Part shown: piece after piece, positions 18,502 to 28,332 of the stretch
How the letters are laid out: the number at the start of each line of letters is the position of its first letter
How positions within the stretch are numbered: position 1 is the stretch's first letter
From: Winogradskyella jejuensis
Lineage (GTDB): Bacteria; Bacteroidota; Bacteroidia; Flavobacteriales; Flavobacteriaceae
Direction of reading: 5' to 3'
NCBI RefSeq assembly: GCF_900129745.1
Contig: NZ_FQWS01000002.1
Coordinates: 1,054,001 to 1,118,000, forward strand
DNA length: 64,000 bases
Translations under genes and position numbers: made by a program
Notes under the pieces: generated by a model
Seen by the model: only the letters and a program-made list of their open reading frames with translations
What the model was told of the DNA's origin: nothing
The model's database searches: none

Positions 18502-18547
18502 ACCAAATATTATGATTTTCTTCATATTTTTATACGAGGTCGTTCAT

Positions 18548-18555
18548 TAGTTTTG
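18548..18555 (+). promoter_or_regulatory. Promoter -7 box of the acyl-CoA carboxylase operon
   Basis: TAGTTTTG is a full match to TAnnTTTG, 22 bases before the biotin-carrier ATG at 18578, with a T-rich -33 region. A transcript start near 18561 is predicted. Confidence 0.5.
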
Positions 18556-18577
18556 TTGAAATATAAAATCATATTTT

Positions 18578-19054
18578 ATGTATAAACTCAAAGTCAACAA
18601 CGGTCATAGTTTTAATGTCTCTATGGAAGACATCGAAAAACTAGATCTGGTTGAAACCTCCAAAAACCAATTCCATATTCTTCAAAATAACGCTTCGGTA
18701 AAAGCCGCTATTTTAGATTCTAACTTTAACGCTAAATCGTACTCGGTAGAAGTAAATAACAACTTGTATACCGTAGAAATTCAAGACGATTTAGACCAAC
18801 TCATTTCAGAATTAGGATTCGAAATCGGTAAAGCAAAACAAGTCAATAACATTAAAGCACCAATGCCTGGATTAATACTAGATATTAATGTTGCAGAAGG
18901 CGACGAGGTTGCTGAAAATGATGCCCTACTTATTTTAGAAGCCATGAAAATGGAGAACGTTATTAACTCTCCTAGAAATGGCATTATAAAATCTATTTCG
19001 GTAGCCAAAGGCGAAACTGTAGATAAAAATGCGTTATTAATCGAATTCGAATAA
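18578..19054 (+). CDS. Biotin carboxyl carrier protein of acyl-CoA carboxylase
   Basis: The 158-residue protein has a C-terminal biotinyl domain with the EAMKMEN motif (121-127); K124 is the biotinylation site. The N-terminal 85 residues form a small beta-rich domain that replaces the usual Pro/Ala linker and probably docks on the carboxylase core. It is the first gene of a three-gene operon with a biotin carboxylase and a carboxyltransferase, which together make a complete acyl-CoA carboxylase. Confidence 0.9.
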   Translation: MYKLKVNNGHSFNVSMEDIEKLDLVETSKNQFHILQNNASVKAAILDSNFNAKSYSVEVNNNLYTVEIQDDLDQLISELGFEIGKAKQVNNIKAPMPGLILDINVAEGDEVAENDALLILEAMKMENVINSPRNGIIKSISVAKGETVDKNALLIEFE

Positions 19055-19055
19055 G

Positions 19056-20495
19056 ATGAAAAAAATATTAGTTGCCAATCGTGGCGAAATTGCTATTCGC
19101 GTGATGCGAACTGCAAAAAAAATGGGAATAAAAACGGTTGCTGTCTTTTCTGAAGTTGACAGAAACTCACCTCATGTAAAATATGCTGACGAGGCTGTTT
19201 GCATCGGTCCAGCGCCGTCTAATCAATCCTACTTACTAGGCGATAAAATTATTGAAGTTGCCAAATCGTTACAGGTAGATGCTATACATCCAGGTTATGG
19301 ATTTTTAAGTGAAAATTCAAAGTTTGCAGAACTATGTGAAGCAAATGATGTGATTTTTATTGGTCCAAAATCTAAAGCCATTGAGATGATGGGTGATAAA
19401 TTGGCTGCCAAAGATGCTGTGAAAGACTATGATATTCCAATGATTCCTGGTGTAGACCATTCGGTCACAGACCCAAAAGAAGCTATTGATATTGCAAAAA
19501 ATATAGGTTTCCCAATCTTAATTAAAGCTGCTGCTGGTGGCGGTGGAAAAGGGATGCGTATTGTCGAGAAAGAAGAAAACCTCGAGGAACAAATGAAACG
19601 TGCCATAAGTGAAGCTACTTCTGCATTCGGAGATGGTTCTGTATTTATTGAAAAATATGTAAAATCACCTCGCCACATCGAAATTCAGGTGATGGCAGAT
19701 AGTCATGGTAATTTCCTTCACTTTTTTGAGCGTGAATGTTCTATACAACGTCGTCACCAAAAAGTAGTTGAAGAAGCACCATCTGCGGTTTTAACCCCAG
19801 AATTACGAGAGCGTATGGGAAAAGCAGCTATTGATGTTGCTCGTGCTTGTGATTATTTAGGTGCAGGTACCGTTGAGTTTTTACTTGATGCTGACCACAA
19901 TTTCTATTTCTTAGAAATGAATACACGCTTACAAGTTGAGCATCCAGTTTCTGAGTGGATTTCGGGTGTGGACTTAGTAGAACTACAAATCAAAGTCGCT
20001 CGCGGAGAAGCACTAGATATAAAACAAGAGGATTTAAAAATTAACGGACATGCTCTGGAACTTCGTGTTTATGCAGAAGACCCAATGAACGACTTTTTAC
20101 CAAGTGTCGGTAATCTAGAAGTTTACCAATTACCAGTGGGCGAAAATATTCGTGTGGATAATGGTTTTGAAGAAGGTATGGATATTCCTATTTACTACGA
20201 CCCGATGCTCTCTAAATTGATTACTTATGGCAAAACTCGAGCAGAAGCTATAGAGCTAATGATAAGAGCCATCGATAATTATAAAGTAGAAGGTGTAGAA
20301 ACAACATTGCCATTTGGTCGATTTGTTTGCGAACACGAGGCTTTTAGAAGTGGAAATTTTGATACACACTTTGTAAAAAATTATTACTCGCCTAGCCTGT
20401 TAGAAGAACAACATAAAGCAGAAGCTGAAATCGCTGCACAAATAGCTTTAAAAACGTATTTAGAAGAACAAAAACTATTAAGACTACCTAATTAA
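19056..20495 (+). CDS. accC: Biotin carboxylase subunit of acyl-CoA carboxylase
   Basis: The 479-residue ATP-grasp enzyme carboxylates biotin on the carrier protein. Visible features are the N-terminal [17 protein letters not shown], the glycine-rich ATP loop [13 protein letters not shown] (about 155-167), [11 protein letters not shown] (about 227-237) and [13 protein letters not shown] (about 287-299) with catalytic Arg and Glu residues. It starts one base after the carrier gene. Length is near that of AccC (about 450) with a short helical tail. It may serve propionyl-CoA rather than acetyl-CoA carboxylation. Confidence 0.94.
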   Translation: MKKILVANRGEIAIRVMRTAKKMGIKTVAVFSEVDRNSPHVKYADEAVCIGPAPSNQSYLLGDKIIEVAKSLQVDAIHPGYGFLSENSKFAELCEANDVIFIGPKSKAIEMMGDKLAAKDAVKDYDIPMIPGVDHSVTDPKEAIDIAKNIGFPILIKAAAGGGGKGMRIVEKEENLEEQMKRAISEATSAFGDGSVFIEKYVKSPRHIEIQVMADSHGNFLHFFERECSIQRRHQKVVEEAPSAVLTPELRERMGKAAIDVARACDYLGAGTVEFLLDADHNFYFLEMNTRLQVEHPVSEWISGVDLVELQIKVARGEALDIKQEDLKINGHALELRVYAEDPMNDFLPSVGNLEVYQLPVGENIRVDNGFEEGMDIPIYYDPMLSKLITYGKTRAEAIELMIRAIDNYKVEGVETTLPFGRFVCEHEAFRSGNFDTHFVKNYYSPSLLEEQHKAEAEIAAQIALKTYLEEQKLLRLPN

Positions 20496-20502
20496 GATAA
20501 CT

Positions 20503-22044
20503 ATGAACTCAAAAATAAAAACCTTAAATGAAAAGCTAGAACTATCTAGATTAGGTGGTGGTCAAGCTAGAATTGATAAGCAACACCAAAAGAAAAAACT
20601 GACTGCAAGAGAACGTGTACTCTACCTGTTAGACGAAGGCTCATTTGAAGAGATAGGTGCTTTAGTGACGCACAGAACCAAAGATTTTGGTATGGAAAGC
20701 CAAAAATTCTACGGTGATGGTGTTATAACAGGCTACGGAACAGTAAATGGCAGACTAGTTTATGTATTTGCTCAAGATTTTACCGTGTTCGGAGGCTCTC
20801 TCTCTGAAACTCATGCTGAGAAAATTTGTAAAATTATGGACATGGCGGTTAATGTTGGCGCACCAATCATTGGTTTGAATGATTCTGGTGGTGCACGTAT
20901 TCAAGAAGGTGTGCGCTCCTTAGGTGGTTATGCGGATATTTTTTACAGAAACGTTCAGGCTTCTGGCGTTATTCCACAAATATCAGCCATTATGGGACCA
21001 TGTGCTGGTGGTGCTGTTTATTCACCAGCAATGACAGACTTTACAATCATGGTACAAGACACGAGTTATATGTTTGTTACTGGACCAAATGTTGTAAAAA
21101 CGGTAACCAATGAAGAAGTTACTAGTGAAGAACTAGGTGGTGCAAGTGTACACTCTACTAAATCAGGTGTAGCGCATAAAACCTCAGCAAACGATGTTGA
21201 GTGTTTAGAAGACGTTAAAAAGCTATTAAGTTATTTACCACAAAATAATAGAGAATTTCCCGATGATTTGGAGTTTGAGTTAAAAGATGAAGTTCGAGAG
21301 AGCTTATCGGATATTGTCCCGGACAATCCAAATAAACCTTACGATATGCATCAAGTGATTGAAGGTATTATCGATGAAGATTCGTTTTATGAGATTCATA
21401 AAGATTATGCCGAAAATATTATAGTTGGTTTTGCACGTTTAGGTGGTAAATCCATTGGTATTGTTGCCAACCAACCGATGTTCTTAGCTGGTGTTCTCGG
21501 TGTAAAGAGTTCTAAAAAAGCCGCAAGATTTGTGCGTTTTTGTGATGCTTTTAATATTCCGCTTTTAGTATTGGAAGATGTTCCAGGATTTTTACCAGGA
21601 ACGGACCAAGAATGGAACGGTATTATCGTTCACGGTGCAAAATTATTATACGCCTTTAGCGAAGCGACAGTACCTAGAGTAACGGTGATAACGCGCAAAG
21701 CCTATGGTGGCGCCTATGATGTGATGAACTCAAAACATATTGGAGCTGATATGAACTTTGCATGGCCTACAGCCGAAATTGCCGTTATGGGCGCAAAAGG
21801 CGCAGCTGAAATTATCTTTAAACGTGAAATTTCTTCTTCTGATAACCCTGAAGAAAAATGGAAAGAAAAGGAAGCAGAATATGCAGAACTATTTGCGAAT
21901 CCTTACAGTGCTGCTGAACGCGGTTTTGTAGATGAAGTGATTTTACCTAAAAACACAAGACGCAAACTTATTAAAGCGTTTAGTATGCTAGAAAATAAAG
22001 AAGTGAATAGACCGAATAGAAAGCACGGTAATATTCCTTTATAA
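20503..22044 (+). CDS. Acyl-CoA carboxylase beta subunit (propionyl-CoA carboxylase-type carboxyltransferase)
   Basis: This is a 513-residue carboxyltransferase with two crotonase-like halves. [14 protein letters not shown] (about 125-138) and [13 protein letters not shown] (about 165-177) form the first oxyanion hole; [12 protein letters not shown] (about 360-371) and [10 protein letters not shown] (about 400-409) form the second. The single-chain architecture is that of PccB/MccB rather than split AccA/AccD. Propionyl-CoA, leading to methylmalonyl-CoA, is the likeliest substrate, by analogy. A bidirectional terminator follows. Confidence 0.9.
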   Translation: MNSKIKTLNEKLELSRLGGGQARIDKQHQKKKLTARERVLYLLDEGSFEEIGALVTHRTKDFGMESQKFYGDGVITGYGTVNGRLVYVFAQDFTVFGGSLSETHAEKICKIMDMAVNVGAPIIGLNDSGGARIQEGVRSLGGYADIFYRNVQASGVIPQISAIMGPCAGGAVYSPAMTDFTIMVQDTSYMFVTGPNVVKTVTNEEVTSEELGGASVHSTKSGVAHKTSANDVECLEDVKKLLSYLPQNNREFPDDLEFELKDEVRESLSDIVPDNPNKPYDMHQVIEGIIDEDSFYEIHKDYAENIIVGFARLGGKSIGIVANQPMFLAGVLGVKSSKKAARFVRFCDAFNIPLLVLEDVPGFLPGTDQEWNGIIVHGAKLLYAFSEATVPRVTVITRKAYGGAYDVMNSKHIGADMNFAWPTAEIAVMGAKGAAEIIFKREISSSDNPEEKWKEKEAEYAELFANPYSAAERGFVDEVILPKNTRRKLIKAFSMLENKEVNRPNRKHGNIPL

Positions 22045-22068
22045 GAATTCTAAATAAATTTCCTTAAC

Positions 22069-22101
22069 AAGCCTCAATTCTAATCGTTTTGGGGCTTTTT
22101 T
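22069..22101. terminator. Rho-independent terminator after the carboxylase operon
   Basis: AAGCCTCAA (22069-22077) pairs with TTGGGGCTT (22089-22097), with one T-G wobble and an 11-base loop, and is followed by a T-run to 22101. It lies 25 bases after the carboxylase stop; on the other strand it touches the DinB stop codon. Confidence 0.7.
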
Positions 22102-22546
22102 AATCCAGTAATCGTCTATGATAATTGATTTGCCCTAAATGATATGCCAAATGCGACTTTAAGTGCATTAAAAAATACTCTGTAGTCATATAATCTTCAA
22201 ATGGATTGCGTCGATACTCTTTTTGCAAATCAGTTTCGTCTAAATTAGATAAAGTACTTTCAATCATAACTTTAGTATCTTCCAATTGTTTAACAATCTC
22301 TTCAACTGGGACGTTTTTCTGAGAAAATTCTAAATCACGCTGCCTTATATAATTCGTATTTCCTAAAATAGCTCCAATAAAATGATTTAGGTTTCCTACC
22401 AAATGTAATGCTAAATTACCTGCACAATTACTAATATTTTTATCAATTTTCCAGATTGTATTTTCATCTGTGTAAGCCAATAATTCGTGCTTTACAGCAT
22501 CTAAATCACGATTGAATAATTTTATTAAAGATTGAAGCATGTTCAA
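22100..22546 (-). CDS. DinB-family protein
   Basis: This 148-residue four-helix bundle is of the DinB/YfiT superfamily. Metal-ligand histidines are visible as LALHLVGNLNHFIGAIL (about 46-62) and HLKSHLAYHLGQINYHRRLL (about 128-147). DinB relatives are often thiol-dependent transferases (bacillithiol or mycothiol) or damage-induced proteins; this one is short but complete. It is convergent with the carboxylase operon. The substrate is unknown. Confidence 0.82.
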   Translation of the reverse strand: MNMLQSLIKLFNRDLDAVKHELLAYTDENTIWKIDKNISNCAGNLALHLVGNLNHFIGAILGNTNYIRQRDLEFSQKNVPVEEIVKQLEDTKVMIESTLSNLDETDLQKEYRRNPFEDYMTTEYFLMHLKSHLAYHLGQINYHRRLLD

Positions 22547-22601
22547 GATATTAAGAGTTGTTATTTTGATATTCAGAAAACAAATTCTGTACTTTAAAAA
22601 T

Positions 22602-22624
22602 AGCTAATAATTAGCTTACTTTTA
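22602..22624 (+). promoter_or_regulatory. Palindrome and -7 box just before the MFS gene
   Basis: AGCTAAT-A-ATTAGCT (22602-22616) is a perfect dyad directly followed by TACTTTTA (22617-22624), a 7/8 match to TAnnTTTG. The predicted transcript start would be at or next to the ATG (22629), giving a leaderless message. The dyad would then overlap the promoter, as an operator often does. Confidence 0.3.
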
Positions 22625-22628
22625 CTTC

Positions 22629-23840
22629 ATGAAAAATCAAAGTCGGTCACAAGTAGAATTTGTTGTTTTAATGGCCGCATTGATGTCTATAGTAGCATTA
22701 TCCATAGATGCTGTTTTACCAGCGCTTCCTGAGATTGGTAGTTTTTTAAATGTTGGTGATACTTCAGATAATCCTAAAGTCATAACGTTTATATTTCTTG
22801 GTTTAGGCTTTGGTCAACTATTATTTGGTCCTCTGTCTGATAGCTTTGGCAGAAAACCAATTGTTTACATTGGCTTTATTGTATTTATTATTGCTTCGGT
22901 TATTTGTGTAACGACAAAGAGTTTTGAAATGATGCTCTTTGGACGTATTCTTCAAGGAATTGGGTTGGCATCGCCTCGTACTATGTGTATAGCCATGGTT
23001 AGAGATTCCTACAGTGGCGACTACATGGCAAAGATTTTATCTTTTGTAGTTATGATTTTTATTTTGGTGCCTATTATTGCACCTTCACTTGGCCAGTTTT
23101 TAATGCAACAATACCATTGGAAATCTATTTTTATGTTCAATCTTGGTTTTGGTGTTTTAGTGATGCTCTGGTTTTGGCTCAGACAACCCGAAACCTTAAA
23201 GGATAAGCATAGAATTAAATATCGTCTAGCTATTTTTAAAACAGGTACCATTGCATTCTTTAAAATAAAACCTGCTGTGATTTATACCATTTTATCAGGA
23301 TTAATTACTGGTTCTTTTATGGTTTACCTAAGTACCTCACAACGTATTTTTGAGCAGCAATATAATATGGCAGAGGAGTTTCCCTTAATCTTTGCAAGTA
23401 TCGCTGTATCGGTTGGTTTATCTACGTTTTTAAATAGTCAACTTGTGGTTAGGTTTGGTATGCGACGAATCGTTCATACCGCTATGTTAAGCTTTGTAAT
23501 TATTGCCTTGGTATTCGTTATCATGTTTTCTTCTGGTGCAAATCCGAGTATTGAAGTGCTTATTGGCTTTTTTGCCCTTCAGTTTTTAACCATTGGGTTT
23601 ATCTTTGGAAATCTACGAGCATTGGCCATGGAACCTATGGGACATATCGCAGGTATCGGTTCTGCTTTAAATGGTTTTATTTCTACAGTCATGGCAGTAC
23701 CCATTGCCGATTATATAGGTAAGTTTGTAACGGATTCTGTGACACCGCTATTTATAGGATTTTTAGTATGTGGATTGATTTCTCTAGCGCTATTTTACTC
23801 TATAACCAGCAGAGTTTCAAGGCTACTAAAACGTGCCTAA
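22629..23840 (+). CDS. Bcr/CflA-family MFS drug exporter
   Basis: This 12-helix major facilitator of 403 residues shows the DHA1 signature D.....LP (SIDAVLPALPEIG, about 24-36), motif A GPLSDSFGRKPIVY (about 74-87) and motif C in GFGVLVMLWFW. The N-terminus and the RILQGIGLASPRTMC segment match Bcr/CflA multidrug exporters. It probably extrudes small antimicrobial compounds. Its last four bases overlap the stop of the Sua5/YrdC gene on the other strand. Confidence 0.88.
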   Translation: MKNQSRSQVEFVVLMAALMSIVALSIDAVLPALPEIGSFLNVGDTSDNPKVITFIFLGLGFGQLLFGPLSDSFGRKPIVYIGFIVFIIASVICVTTKSFEMMLFGRILQGIGLASPRTMCIAMVRDSYSGDYMAKILSFVVMIFILVPIIAPSLGQFLMQQYHWKSIFMFNLGFGVLVMLWFWLRQPETLKDKHRIKYRLAIFKTGTIAFFKIKPAVIYTILSGLITGSFMVYLSTSQRIFEQQYNMAEEFPLIFASIAVSVGLSTFLNSQLVVRFGMRRIVHTAMLSFVIIALVFVIMFSSGANPSIEVLIGFFALQFLTIGFIFGNLRALAMEPMGHIAGIGSALNGFISTVMAVPIADYIGKFVTDSVTPLFIGFLVCGLISLALFYSITSRVSRLLKRA

Positions 23841-24457
23841 AAAATCTCTAAGCTCCCTTTTCCTTCTCTAACGATAAGAGGTTCATCTTCTGATAAATCG
23901 ATAACCGTTGAGGCTTCGTTATCGCCATAACCACCATCAATAACAACATCTACAAGATTATCCCATTTTTCATGAATTAATTCTGGGTCTGTGGTATATT
24001 CTAAAACATCATCATCGTCTCGTATAGATGTAGACACGATGGGGTTTCCTAAAGCATTAAGCAAAGCTAGAATGATAGAATTATCAGGAACACGGATGCC
24101 CACAGTTTTACGCTTTTTAAAAGGGTTAGGTAAATTTTTAGAACCTGGTAAAATAAATGTATATGGGCCAGGTAATGCACGCTTTAAAATTTTGAAAGTT
24201 GATGTGTCTATTTGCTTAATGTAATCACTAAGGTTACTTAAATCCTCACAGATGAAAGAGAAATTGGCTTTCTCTAACTTTACATTTTTAATTTTGGCAA
24301 GACGTTCCAAAGCTTTCATATTAGTCATATCACACCCTAGTCCGTAAACTGTGTCTGTAGGATATATAACCAAACCGCCACTTTTTAATACATCAACTAC
24401 TCTCTGAATAGCTTTTGGATTAGGATTCTCTGGATATATTTTTATGAATTCTGCCAT
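23837..24457 (-). CDS. tsaC: L-threonylcarbamoyladenylate synthase (Sua5/YciO/YrdC)
   Basis: The 206-residue YrdC-fold enzyme condenses threonine, bicarbonate and ATP to threonylcarbamoyl-AMP, the precursor of t6A37 in ANN-decoding tRNAs. Visible motifs are GGLVIYPTDTVYGLGCD (about 26-42) and KRALPGPYTFILPG (about 87-100), then VGIRVPDN and STSIRDDDD. The absence of the C-terminal Sua5 domain makes it TsaC/YciO-like; YciO proteins are weaker enzymes, so the exact subgroup is uncertain. Confidence 0.85.
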   Translation of the reverse strand: MAEFIKIYPENPNPKAIQRVVDVLKSGGLVIYPTDTVYGLGCDMTNMKALERLAKIKNVKLEKANFSFICEDLSNLSDYIKQIDTSTFKILKRALPGPYTFILPGSKNLPNPFKKRKTVGIRVPDNSIILALLNALGNPIVSTSIRDDDDVLEYTTDPELIHEKWDNLVDVVIDGGYGDNEASTVIDLSEDEPLIVREGKGSLEIF

Positions 24458-24475
24458 ATGTATAAATCTAAGGAT

Positions 24476-25144
24476 TTATTTTAAAATTCCTACAGCACTT
24501 AAAACATCTTTATCTCCTACAGCGTAGCAAATACCAATGTTAAAAGTATTATAGTCTCCTTTTCTGAAAAATGAAGTCAGCGACTCAGGAGCTTCAATAT
24601 TTGTTTTCAATTGTCTAAAATCAAATGCGCTGTAAATACTTAGATTCCTTATCACCTCATATTGTAAACTAAGTCCATAACTCCGAAGGTTACCAGTATC
24701 TCTTTGCTCACCATTTTCAATAGTATTCTCTAATGCAAATGTGCCGTATATTGATGCATTAATTCCAATTTTAACTTTATTCAAAGGCACAAACTCGTAA
24801 CCTAAACTAAAAAAACGTTCACCGAGCCTTGATTTCGTATAATTACCAACTAATTCTGTATTTGTTATATCAAACGAACTTCTTCCACCACTGTATCGAA
24901 TGAATAAATTTTTATATAGAAACAATTTAAAACTAAAATTATAGCCACCGTCACCATTATAAGCTTGTCCTAAAAAATTATTGCCTGTGGTATTAAGGAT
25001 TTGGTGACTCAAAGTTACTGCCATTGATTTTTGACTTGAGGCATCATAAAAAAAATTACGCTCAGTCGCTGTATTATCTGTTTGAGCAAAACTAAATACT
25101 GAAACAATAATTAATATTAGACTAATACGTAAATTCAAATACAT
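24476..25144 (-). CDS. Putative outer-membrane beta-barrel protein
   Basis: The 222-residue exported protein has a signal peptide (about 1-20, ending SFAQ) and many alternating hydrophobic/aromatic strands (for example FSFKLFLYKNLFIRYSGG, SLQYEVIRNLSIYSAFDF and FNIGICYAVGD), as in small outer-membrane porin-like barrels. No known family is recognised. It overlaps the start-proximal lipoprotein gene by 23 bases, so the two are surely co-translated and probably form one envelope module. Confidence 0.6.
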   Translation of the reverse strand: MYLNLRISLILIIVSVFSFAQTDNTATERNFFYDASSQKSMAVTLSHQILNTTGNNFLGQAYNGDGGYNFSFKLFLYKNLFIRYSGGRSSFDITNTELVGNYTKSRLGERFFSLGYEFVPLNKVKIGINASIYGTFALENTIENGEQRDTGNLRSYGLSLQYEVIRNLSIYSAFDFRQLKTNIEAPESLTSFFRKGDYNTFNIGICYAVGDKDVLSAVGILK

Positions 25145-25805
25145 AATCTTCGGAGTTGATGGTTAATATATCCTCTTGCTCAACTCCGCCATTGACACCG
25201 TAGGTGAATTTTACAATATCACCAAGTCCTACAAAAAAACTTCTGTTTGCGATATCAGGGAAATTGTCATTCAAGGTTCTCGCTATGAAATTCTCTTCAA
25301 AACAGAAACTTTCATTAGTATTTAAAACACCTTCGTCAAAAACTTGAATACAAGTAGGAGTTATATAACTTAGTGAAAAATCTAAAGTGGTACCCAAAGA
25401 ACTCTCTCTCGTTATGGTATAATTGAATTTACTAAGCTTTTTTAAGGTGATATCTCCAAGGTTAAAAATTAAGTCTTCTGGTCTAAATTCTGAAGTATTA
25501 GTTCTGTAAGTGTAGGTTGAGTAGCCATCGGCAGATATTTCTATATAAAATAAATTATTAGAGCCAAAAAGGGATATAATTTCAAAATTACCTGACACAT
25601 CACCTAACCCTTCTGCTAAGAGTACTGGTAAAGCCCCATTCGAGTTAGCATCTGTAACTATTTTTACATTGGCATTATAAATAGGAATATCATTTTGGTC
25701 TAAAACAGTACCTGTAACTAAAACTCTTACATTATTATCAACCTGTGTATCGGCACAATTTAGAAACAGTAATAATAATAAAAGCGCCAGCTGTTTTAGC
25801 CTCAT
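25122..25805 (-). CDS. Lipoprotein with carboxypeptidase-regulatory-like (CarboxypepD_reg) domain
   Basis: The 227-residue protein has a lipobox-type signal (LLLFLNC, acylated Cys at about 17) followed by a transthyretin-like CarboxypepD_reg fold. VTGTVLDQNDIPIYNANVKI (about 30-49), then SGNFEIISLF and YIEISADGYSTY are the standard repeats. This domain is common on Bacteroidota envelope proteins, where it mediates binding or plugs barrels. Downstream and overlapping is a putative outer-membrane barrel, suggesting a lipoprotein/barrel pair. Confidence 0.7.
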   Translation of the reverse strand: MRLKQLALLLLLLFLNCADTQVDNNVRVLVTGTVLDQNDIPIYNANVKIVTDANSNGALPVLLAEGLGDVSGNFEIISLFGSNNLFYIEISADGYSTYTYRTNTSEFRPEDLIFNLGDITLKKLSKFNYTITRESSLGTTLDFSLSYITPTCIQVFDEGVLNTNESFCFEENFIARTLNDNFPDIANRSFFVGLGDIVKFTYGVNGGVEQEDILTINSEDYVFEFTY

Positions 25806-25856
25806 ATAACAAGTTTTATTTAGAGATGCTTGAACAACAAAAAGGTTGCGTTGTTA

Positions 25857-28187
25857 CTAGGAAATAATTTCCAATTTAGCAAAACGCAGTAATAACTTCT
25901 TTACTGCACCATTAGAAAATTTTATTTCGGCTTTTAAATCACCACCAGCACCTTCAATTTTTAGGACTTCTCCTCTACCAAAACGTTGATGATTTACAAT
26001 ATTACCAACAGTAAGTTTACTATCAAATAAATTTGAACCACCGTTAGTTTTACTTATCGGTTTCATCTTTTTAGGAGAGCTTATCTGAAAGTTTTCAGGA
26101 GTTTTTCGTTCTTCTTTTTTCTTAAACTTTGGTGACTTAGGCTTTGCAAAACGTATTTTATTCGGTTCAATATCACCAAATATAGATGCGTCTAACATAG
26201 GATTAAAACGCTGTTCTTGGATTGGGGTAATATTATCTAAATACTGTTCGTCAATCTCTTCGATAAAACGACTCGGCTCGGCATCTATAAGTTTACCCCA
26301 GCGGTAACGAGAAACGGTATAAGTTAAATAGGCTTGCTGCTCTGCTCGTGTTAATGCCACATAGAACAAACGGCGTTCTTCTTCGAGCTCACTTCGTGTA
26401 TTCATGCTCATAGCACTAGGGAATAAATCTTCCTCCATTCCAACGATAAACACGTGCGGAAACTCTAACCCTTTTGCTAAGTGAATCGTCATCAAAGCCA
26501 CATGGTCTGGATTGCCTTTGTCAGCATCTAAATCAGTAGCCAATGCTACATCTTCAAGGAATTCTGCAAGTGAGGCAGTACTATCAGCTATTTCTTTTTG
26601 CCCTTCAACAAAATCACCCATACCATTGAGTAATTCTTCAATATTTTCCATTTTAGCCACTCCTTCTGGTGTGCCATCTTTATTAAATTCTTTAATTAAT
26701 CCAGAAACCTTTACCACATGCTCGGCTAACTCAAACGCATTTGCATTTTGATTCATGACCTGAAAACTCTCAATCATAGTCACGAAGTTTTTTAGCTTGT
26801 TTCTTGTGCCGCCATTAATATTTACATTTAGATTATCGATATCTTTCAAGACATCGAAAATCGGCTTATCATAAGCACTAGCCGCTACAATTAATCTATC
26901 TATAGTGGTTTGCCCTATTCCTCGTGCAGGGAAATTAATAATTCGTTTTAGAGCTTCTTCATCCGCAGGATTAATAATCAAACGCAGATACGACAATACG
27001 TCTTTAATCTCTTTACGTTGATAGAAAGACAAACCACCATAAATTCGGTATGGAATATCGCGTTTACGTAAGGCATCTTCAATAGCACGAGACTGCGCAT
27101 TGGTGCGGTAGAGTACTGCAAAATCTTTGTTATGTAGCTGATTCTGCATCTTTTCTTCAAAAATGGTACTGGCCACAAAACGTCCTTCATCTCCATCCGT
27201 CATAGAACGGTGCACTTTTATTTTAGGTCCTTCATCATTTGCGGTCCAAACTACTTTATCAAGCTTGGTTTGGTTTTTATCTATAACCGAATTAGCCGCA
27301 TTTACAATATTTTTTGTGGAGCGGTAATTTTGCTCAAGTCTAAAGACTTTTACATTATCGTAATCTCTTTGGAAGTTTAGTATGTTATTGATATTAGCAC
27401 CACGGAACGCATAAATACTTTGGGCATCATCTCCTACTACACATATATTCTGAAATCTATCTGATAAAGCTCTCACAATTAAGTATTGCGAATGATTGGT
27501 ATCTTGATACTCATCTACCAAGATGTATCTAAATCTATCTTGGTATTTAGCTAATACATCAGGAAAGCGTGTCAAAAGTTCGTTGGTTTTCAATAATAAA
27601 TCATCAAAATCCATAGCGCCCGCTTTAAAACAGCGTTCTACATATTCCTTATATATTTCTCCCATTTTAGGACGTCTTGCCGCAGCATCAGACTCCATGA
27701 GTTCAGGATTGTTGTAGTAAGCTTTTACAGTTATTAAGCTATTCTTGTAAGATGAAATGCGAGAACGTACCTGTTTGTACTTATAAATATCCTTATCTAA
27801 GCCCATTTCCTTTATGATAGATGAGATTAATCTATCGGAATCTTGTGTATCATAAATCGTAAAATTGCTTGGGTAACCCAACCTATCAGCTTCAATCCGT
27901 AAAATTTTGGCAAAAACGGAATGAAATGTACCCATCCACAGATTCTTTGCTTCACTTTGTCCTACTATCTCAGCGATACGCCCTTTCATCTCGCGAGCAG
28001 CTTTATTGGTAAATGTCAACGCCAAGATATTAAAAGGGTCTACGCCTTGACTCATGAGATACGCAATCCTAAATGTAAGCACGCGAGTTTTCCCTGAACC
28101 TGCACCTGCAATAACAATCATGGGACCATCTTTCTGTAGTGTTGGCGCTAGCTGAGCATCGTTAAGTTGACTTAAATACTTTTCCAA
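25857..28187 (-). CDS. uvrD: UvrD/PcrA-type superfamily 1 DNA helicase
   Basis: This 776-residue 3'-5' helicase has Walker A AGAGSGKT (27-34), Walker B LVDEYQDTNHSQY (about 224-236), motif III GDDAQSIYAFRGA, motif IV EQNYRS and motif VI VALTRAEQQAY. It acts in nucleotide-excision and mismatch repair and in removing recombinase or RNA polymerase from DNA. The C-terminal Tudor-like segment (VGNIVNHQRFGRGEVLKIEG) matches the PcrA subtype that contacts RNA polymerase. It is divergent from the histidine kinase gene. Confidence 0.95.
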   Translation of the reverse strand: MEKYLSQLNDAQLAPTLQKDGPMIVIAGAGSGKTRVLTFRIAYLMSQGVDPFNILALTFTNKAAREMKGRIAEIVGQSEAKNLWMGTFHSVFAKILRIEADRLGYPSNFTIYDTQDSDRLISSIIKEMGLDKDIYKYKQVRSRISSYKNSLITVKAYYNNPELMESDAAARRPKMGEIYKEYVERCFKAGAMDFDDLLLKTNELLTRFPDVLAKYQDRFRYILVDEYQDTNHSQYLIVRALSDRFQNICVVGDDAQSIYAFRGANINNILNFQRDYDNVKVFRLEQNYRSTKNIVNAANSVIDKNQTKLDKVVWTANDEGPKIKVHRSMTDGDEGRFVASTIFEEKMQNQLHNKDFAVLYRTNAQSRAIEDALRKRDIPYRIYGGLSFYQRKEIKDVLSYLRLIINPADEEALKRIINFPARGIGQTTIDRLIVAASAYDKPIFDVLKDIDNLNVNINGGTRNKLKNFVTMIESFQVMNQNANAFELAEHVVKVSGLIKEFNKDGTPEGVAKMENIEELLNGMGDFVEGQKEIADSTASLAEFLEDVALATDLDADKGNPDHVALMTIHLAKGLEFPHVFIVGMEEDLFPSAMSMNTRSELEEERRLFYVALTRAEQQAYLTYTVSRYRWGKLIDAEPSRFIEEIDEQYLDNITPIQEQRFNPMLDASIFGDIEPNKIRFAKPKSPKFKKKEERKTPENFQISSPKKMKPISKTNGGSNLFDSKLTVGNIVNHQRFGRGEVLKIEGAGGDLKAEIKFSNGAVKKLLLRFAKLEIIS

Positions 28188-28332
28188 AAGTGTAGCAATT
28201 TTAAAAGTGTGAATTTAAGCAAAGCTCCTGTTTTTATTGGTTGTTTTTATGAATAATTATAAACAATTGATTTACCTTAAAAAGACTATTTTTATAACTT
28301 TAAAAAGATAACAAAATCGTTTAGACCCTTAA

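Noticed and set aside
25826..25856. AACAAC / GTTGTT repeat after the UvrD gene as terminator
   Set aside because: The T-rich stretch lies in the loop, not after the stem, on the strand that would need it.
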